10,463 bases of DNA from an uncultured Collinsella sp. (GTDB lineage Bacteria > Actinomycetota > Coriobacteriia > Coriobacteriales > Coriobacteriaceae). A program made the translations under genes and the position numbers. A model generated the notes under the pieces. It saw nothing but the letters and a program-made list of their open reading frames with translations, was not told the origin of the DNA and did no database searches. This document shows positions 7,078-10,463 of this stretch, one piece after another. The DNA lies in NCBI GenBank assembly GCA_902493545.1, contig CABUQI010000039.1, positions 1 to 10,463 of the forward strand, read 5' to 3'. Position 1 is the first letter of the stretch. Each line of letters opens with the position of its first letter.

Positions 7078-9255
7078 ATGTCCGAGCTGTGCTCCGTGCC
7101 GCGCGTCTCGGAGCGCTTTGCCCAGAGCAATGCGCTTGACGAGGATATCGCGCGACTCAAATATGTTTCGGGTAAACGTGAGGAGGCCCTTCGCCGTCTG
7201 GGAATTCGGACGGTGGGGGACCTCCTTCTCCATATCCCTCATCGATACCTCGACTTTACCCGTTCGTGGTCCATCGAGATGGCGCCCATCGGTACCGTGT
7301 GCACCATCATCGCCACGGTCGACCGCATCGTCCAAAAGCAGCCGCGTCCGCGCATGCAGGTGACCGAGGTCTCGCTTGTGGACGAGACGGGCGTGCTGCA
7401 GGTCGCCTTTTTCCGCCAGCCCTGGATTGCCCAGCAGCTTAGACAGGGCGACCGCCTGGCCGTGATGGGCAAAGTCGAGTTTGCCTACGGTTTTAAGCAG
7501 ATGGCCTCACCGCACTTTGAAAAGCTCGAGGAAGGGCGTGCCGCGGGCACTATCCTGCCGGTCCATTACGTGAGTGATGGCGTGAGCCAGGCGTGGATGC
7601 GCCGCATCGTAAGCGGCGCGCTCGAGGTCGTCGGTAATCCCTTTGATCCGATTCCCGCGCCGCTGCGCGCAAAGCGGAAGCTCATGAGCAATGCCCGCGC
7701 GTTGCGTTCGATCCACTTTCCCTCGAGCATGGCTGAGCGCGACATCGCACGCCGGCGTCTTGCCTACGAGGAGTGCCTCTACCTGCAGCTGGCGCTGCGT
7801 CTGCGCAACGACGGCGGCCTGGTCGATGTGGTGCCCTATGCCCACACCGCGGGCGAGCATCTGGGCGCGCTTAAACAGGCCCTTCCGTTTTCGCTGAGCG
7901 ACGAGCAGGAGGCCGCATTCCAAGACATCCTGCATGACATGTGCGATGGCGGGCGCGTGATGAACCGTCTGCTGCTGGGCGATGTCGGTACCGGTAAGAC
8001 CGCCGTTGCCGCCTGCGCGCTGGCTGTGGCTGCCGATAGCGGCACGCAGGCCTGCGTTATGGCGCCCACGGGCGTGCTGGCGCGCCAATATGCTGATAAG
8101 ACCGGCCCCTTGCTCTCTCAGGCCGGTATAACGTGGGCGCTGCTGACGGGTGCCACTCCGGCGGCCGAGCGCGAGCGGATCCATGAGCAGCTGCAGTCCG
8201 GCGAGCTCGATGTCCTCTTTGGCACCCATGCGGTCCTTTCGGATAACGTTGCGTTCAAGCATCTGTCGCTTGTTGTCATCGACGAGCAACACCGCTTTGG
8301 CGTAGGCCAGCGCAACGCCCTGCGCGCGAAGGGCCCCGGTGCCGATCTGCTCGTTATGACGGCAACGCCCATCCCGCGTACGCTGGCGCTTTCGGTCTAC
8401 GGCGATCTGGACACGAGTATCATCCGCCATCGGCCCGTCCCTGGTGCTGGCGTGACGACACGCGTGCTCACCGAGTCGAGCCGTGACCTCGCCTATGGCG
8501 CCATTCGCGAGGCGCACGAGAAGGGGCAGCAGGCCTACGTGATTTGCCCGCTCGTGGAGCCGAGTGACTCGGCCGATGAGCTGGAAGACGTGCCCGGTAT
8601 CGCCCGCGACGACGAGGGCCGCGTGACGGTCCCCGTGCCGCTGCACGATACGGCGACCGAGCTCGATCGCCTGCGTCTGGCGTTGCCGGGTCTTGCCATC
8701 GAGCGCCTTCACGGCCGTATGCCAGCGGGGGAGAAGGACCGCGTGATCGACGCCTTCAAGCGTGGCGAGATTGACGTGCTCGTCTCGACTACGGTGGTCG
8801 AGGTGGGCGTTGACGTGCCCAACGCCACCGTCATGGTCATCGAAAACGGCGAGCGCTTTGGTTTGGCTGCCCTGCACCAGCTGCGAGGCCGCGTGGGCCG
8901 TGGCGGCGTGTCGGGCACGTGCCTGGTCATGACGCACTCCAAGGGCAACGGCGGCGCATCGGCGGCGCAAGATCGTCTGCAATCGCTCGAAAAAACCTCG
9001 GATGGCTTTACGCTCGCCCAGATGGACCTGCGTCTGCGCCACGAGGGCGAAATCCTGGGGTACCGTCAGCATGGCGGTGTGACCCTGCGCTTTGTCGACC
9101 TGGATGCCGACGAGGAGCTGATCGAGTGGGCCCATTTGGACGCGGTCGAGCTCTTGCGGTATGCTTGCAACCTTGACTCTGTGGCGACGCGTCCCCTGCG
9201 CGATGCGGTCGCCATGCGATATCGACACATATTTAAGGAGGTCAGCGGAGGATGA
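7078..9255 (+). CDS. recG: ATP-dependent DNA helicase RecG
   Basis: RecG remodels stalled replication forks and branch-migrates Holliday junctions. The N-terminal wedge/OB region includes LRRLGIRTVGDLLLHIPHRY and the strands around MQVTEVSLVDETG. The superfamily 2 helicase core follows: Walker A GDVGTGKT (301-308), Walker B DEQH (402-405), TATPIPRTL (428-436), STTVVEVGVDVPN, and motif VI QLRGRVGRGG (from 601). The C-terminal TRG motif region is at 642-666. It reads LRHEGEILGYRQHG, where most RecG proteins have RGPGE or close to it. The length of 725 residues is slightly above the usual 680-700; the N-terminus before LDEDIARLKYVSG adds some of the excess. The ATG at 7078 has only a weak TAGG at 7065-7068, which overlaps the fakA stop, so the exact start is less certain. 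It follows fakA by 10 nt and overlaps rsmD by 4 nt (ATGA). Confidence 0.96.
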   Translation: MSELCSVPRVSERFAQSNALDEDIARLKYVSGKREEALRRLGIRTVGDLLLHIPHRYLDFTRSWSIEMAPIGTVCTIIATVDRIVQKQPRPRMQVTEVSLVDETGVLQVAFFRQPWIAQQLRQGDRLAVMGKVEFAYGFKQMASPHFEKLEEGRAAGTILPVHYVSDGVSQAWMRRIVSGALEVVGNPFDPIPAPLRAKRKLMSNARALRSIHFPSSMAERDIARRRLAYEECLYLQLALRLRNDGGLVDVVPYAHTAGEHLGALKQALPFSLSDEQEAAFQDILHDMCDGGRVMNRLLLGDVGTGKTAVAACALAVAADSGTQACVMAPTGVLARQYADKTGPLLSQAGITWALLTGATPAAERERIHEQLQSGELDVLFGTHAVLSDNVAFKHLSLVVIDEQHRFGVGQRNALRAKGPGADLLVMTATPIPRTLALSVYGDLDTSIIRHRPVPGAGVTTRVLTESSRDLAYGAIREAHEKGQQAYVICPLVEPSDSADELEDVPGIARDDEGRVTVPVPLHDTATELDRLRLALPGLAIERLHGRMPAGEKDRVIDAFKRGEIDVLVSTTVVEVGVDVPNATVMVIENGERFGLAALHQLRGRVGRGGVSGTCLVMTHSKGNGGASAAQDRLQSLEKTSDGFTLAQMDLRLRHEGEILGYRQHGGVTLRFVDLDADEELIEWAHLDAVELLRYACNLDSVATRPLRDAVAMRYRHIFKEVSGG

Positions 9256-9908
9256 GAATCATCGGCGGCGAATGGCGCGGTCGTAAGATCGAGGAGCCCC
9301 GTGGTCGCGATGTTACCCGCCCCACGACCGATCGCGTGCGCGAGGCATGCGCATCTATGGTCATGTCGGCATTCGACTTCGATCTGGACGAGGTCCGTGT
9401 GCTGGACGCCTTTGGCGGCTCCGGTGCCTTAGGGTTAGAGATGCTCTCTCGTGGGGCCCGCTCGCTCACGACGTTTGAGATCGATCGCAACGCCGCGCGG
9501 CTCATTACCAAGAATATCGAGTCGCTCTGCCGTGACCGTGCGCGTTGGCGCGTGGTCACGGGCGACATGCTGGCGAGTGCCTCGCGCGGTCGTGTACCGG
9601 GCGGCCCCTTTGATCTGGTCCTGCTCGACCCGCCCTATGCTTTTGGTGCCGAGCCGGTCGAGGAACTGCTGCAGGACCTGGCTCAGCAGGGTTTACTTGC
9701 GTCTGGCGCTTACGTCCTGTTTGAGCATGCCGCCGCCGATGCGGGCGCGCATCCGGCAGGCTTTGAGACTGTACGTGAGAAGCGCTACGGCATTACCTCG
9801 GTCGACCTGCTTCGCTGGGTCGACGATAACGATGGTGAAGGCGACAACGCCGGCGCAGATGCCGACAACAACGATGCCACGACGTTTCAGGAGGACGCCC
9901 ATGAATGA
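9252..9908 (+). CDS. rsmD: 16S rRNA (guanine(966)-N(2))-methyltransferase RsmD
   Basis: RsmD uses S-adenosylmethionine to methylate G966 of 16S rRNA (E. coli numbering) in the small subunit. The 218 residues begin MRIIGGEWRGRK, typical of the family. RPTTDRVREA (23-32) is the conserved N-terminal motif. VLDAFGGSGALGLE (from 50) is the SAM-binding loop; the family usually has DLFAGSG, so A53 and G55 are mild changes. DPPY (126-129) is the N6/N2-methyltransferase catalytic motif. After RYGITSVDLLRW (ending W189) comes a 29-residue Asp/Asn/Glu-rich tail, not part of the usual fold. The start ATG at 9252 overlaps the recG stop, and AAGGAGGT at 9235-9242 is an excellent Shine-Dalgarno inside recG. 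The last 8 nt overlap coaD. Translation of recG, rsmD and coaD is probably coupled. Confidence 0.94.
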   Translation: MRIIGGEWRGRKIEEPRGRDVTRPTTDRVREACASMVMSAFDFDLDEVRVLDAFGGSGALGLEMLSRGARSLTTFEIDRNAARLITKNIESLCRDRARWRVVTGDMLASASRGRVPGGPFDLVLLDPPYAFGAEPVEELLQDLAQQGLLASGAYVLFEHAAADAGAHPAGFETVREKRYGITSVDLLRWVDDNDGEGDNAGADADNNDATTFQEDAHE

Positions 9909-10398
9909 CACCATCAACCGCGTGATCGTCCCGGGCACCTTCGATCCCATCACGTTTGGCCATATCGATGTGATCCGCCGTGCCCGCCGCATCTTTCCCA
10001 GCGTGATCGTCGCTGTTGCCGAGTCGCAAGGTAAAAACGGTGTAGGCACCACGTTTATGCTCGATGAGCGCGTGGCGCTGGCCCGCGAGGCGCTCGGTGA
10101 TATCGACGGCGTCGAGGTCCTGCCCTTTACCGGCCTCTTGGTCGACTTCGCTCGTGAGCAGGGGGCGGGTGCCGTGGTCAAGGGCCTGCGCGCCATGACC
10201 GACTTTGAGTATGAGCTGCAGCAGGCCGACCTTAACTATCGCCTGGATAGCGAGCTGGAGTCCATCTTTGTCATGAGTGCGCCGCAGTACGGCTATATCT
10301 CGAGCTCGGTTGTTCGCCAGATCGCCTCGCTCGGCAGCGATGTATCGACGTTTGTCCCGCCCAACGTGGTCGAAGCGCTCAAACATCGCTTTTCGTGA
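9901..10398 (+). CDS. coaD: Phosphopantetheine adenylyltransferase (CoaD)
   Basis: CoaD transfers AMP from ATP to 4'-phosphopantetheine, forming dephospho-CoA, the penultimate step of coenzyme A synthesis. The 165 residues match the family (about 160). VPGTFDPITFGHIDVIRRA (10-28) carries the TxGH nucleotidyltransferase motif (T18, H21). VVKGLRAMTDFEYELQQADLN contains the conserved KGLR segment. ISSSVVRQIA near the C-terminus is the second ATP-binding motif. The start ATG at 9901 is preceded by AGGAGG at 9889-9894 with 6-nt spacing. An open frame extends further upstream through rsmD, but it lacks that signal and any family match. The start overlaps the rsmD stop by 8 nt, and rsmD-coaD is a widely conserved pair. 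No terminator is seen after the stop. Confidence 0.97.
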   Translation: MNDTINRVIVPGTFDPITFGHIDVIRRARRIFPSVIVAVAESQGKNGVGTTFMLDERVALAREALGDIDGVEVLPFTGLLVDFAREQGAGAVVKGLRAMTDFEYELQQADLNYRLDSELESIFVMSAPQYGYISSSVVRQIASLGSDVSTFVPPNVVEALKHRFS

Positions 10399-10401
10399 CG
10401 T

Positions 10402-10431
10402 TTCTTATTGCCTGGTGGCATGTGGTAAACT
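10402..10431 (+). promoter_or_regulatory. Candidate promoter for the gene beyond the right edge
   Basis: TGGTAAACT at 10423-10431 is an extended -10 element (TAAACT at 10426-10431). A weak -35 TTCTTA at 10402-10407 lies 18 nt upstream. Transcription would start near 10438. A ribosome-binding site follows within 25 nt, which supports a new transcription unit. Confidence 0.45.
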
Positions 10432-10454
10432 AACACGATGATATGTTACCTATG

Positions 10455-10461
10455 AAAGGAG
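10455..10461 (+). promoter_or_regulatory. Ribosome-binding site of a gene starting just outside the window
   Basis: AAAGGAG at 10455-10461 is a strong Shine-Dalgarno, and no start codon at proper spacing remains in the window. A + strand gene should start within about 10 nt after 10463. Its identity cannot be read here. Confidence 0.6.
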
Positions 10462-10463
10462 AC

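Noticed and set aside
4890..7160. Open frame of 756 codons on the - strand opposite the Asp23 and fakA genes
   Set aside because: It is the complement of two well-supported genes, and the translation is Gly/Asp/Leu/Val-rich filler with no domain. GC-rich codon bias commonly keeps this frame open.
7507..9228. Open frame of 573 codons on the - strand within recG
   Set aside because: It lies wholly opposite the helicase core, and its composition is typical of an antisense shadow.
9451..10398. Longer reading of coaD starting inside rsmD (315 codons)
   Set aside because: The upstream part overlaps the RsmD catalytic region out of frame and has no CoaD homology. The ATG at 9901 has AGGAGG at ideal spacing and gives the normal family length.

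Overview
The window is a stretch of ordinary bacterial chromosome, with all genes on the + strand. The DNA is moderately GC-rich and the tRNA genes carry an encoded CCA. Several genes start with GTG behind strong Shine-Dalgarno sequences. The primary sigma factor has a long acidic N-terminus followed by an Arg/Lys-rich linker, as in high-GC Gram-positives. Together these suggest an actinobacterium, most likely of class Coriobacteriia (Collinsella-like). That placement is inference from sequence style and recall, not from a database search.

Layout: (1) 1-4457 holds ribF (5' end cut by the window edge), dnaG and rpoD. The ribF stop overlaps the dnaG start by 8 nt, so the two are probably translated together. 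dnaG and rpoD form the conserved core of the macromolecular-synthesis operon, but a 110-nt gap with a candidate promoter and a hairpin lies before rpoD. (2) 4458-5021 is the only gap of any size between protein genes. It contains the rpoD terminator, a 56-nt near-perfect palindrome of unknown role, a promoter with an exact TATAAT box, two identical tRNA-Asn(GUU) genes, and an intrinsic terminator. After that comes the leader of the next operon. (3) 5022-10398 holds an Asp23/YloU-family gene, a FakA-type fatty-acid kinase gene, recG, rsmD and coaD, closely spaced or overlapping. The order YloU-family, fakA, recG resembles the yloU-yloV-recG neighbourhood of Firmicutes. rsmD-coaD is a widespread pair. 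(4) 10399-10463 has a candidate promoter and an AAAGGAG ribosome-binding site for a gene starting just past the right edge.

The functions are housekeeping: flavin cofactors, replication priming, transcription, asparagine decoding, use of exogenous fatty acids, fork repair, 16S rRNA methylation and coenzyme A synthesis. I see no defence island, mobile-element gene, CRISPR array or secondary-metabolism cluster, and no sign of an undescribed multi-gene system. The most notable non-coding signal is the palindrome at 4506-4561. Lesser points are the unusual TRG-motif residues in RecG, the low-complexity linker in DnaG, the acidic tail of RsmD, and small inverted repeats in two leaders.
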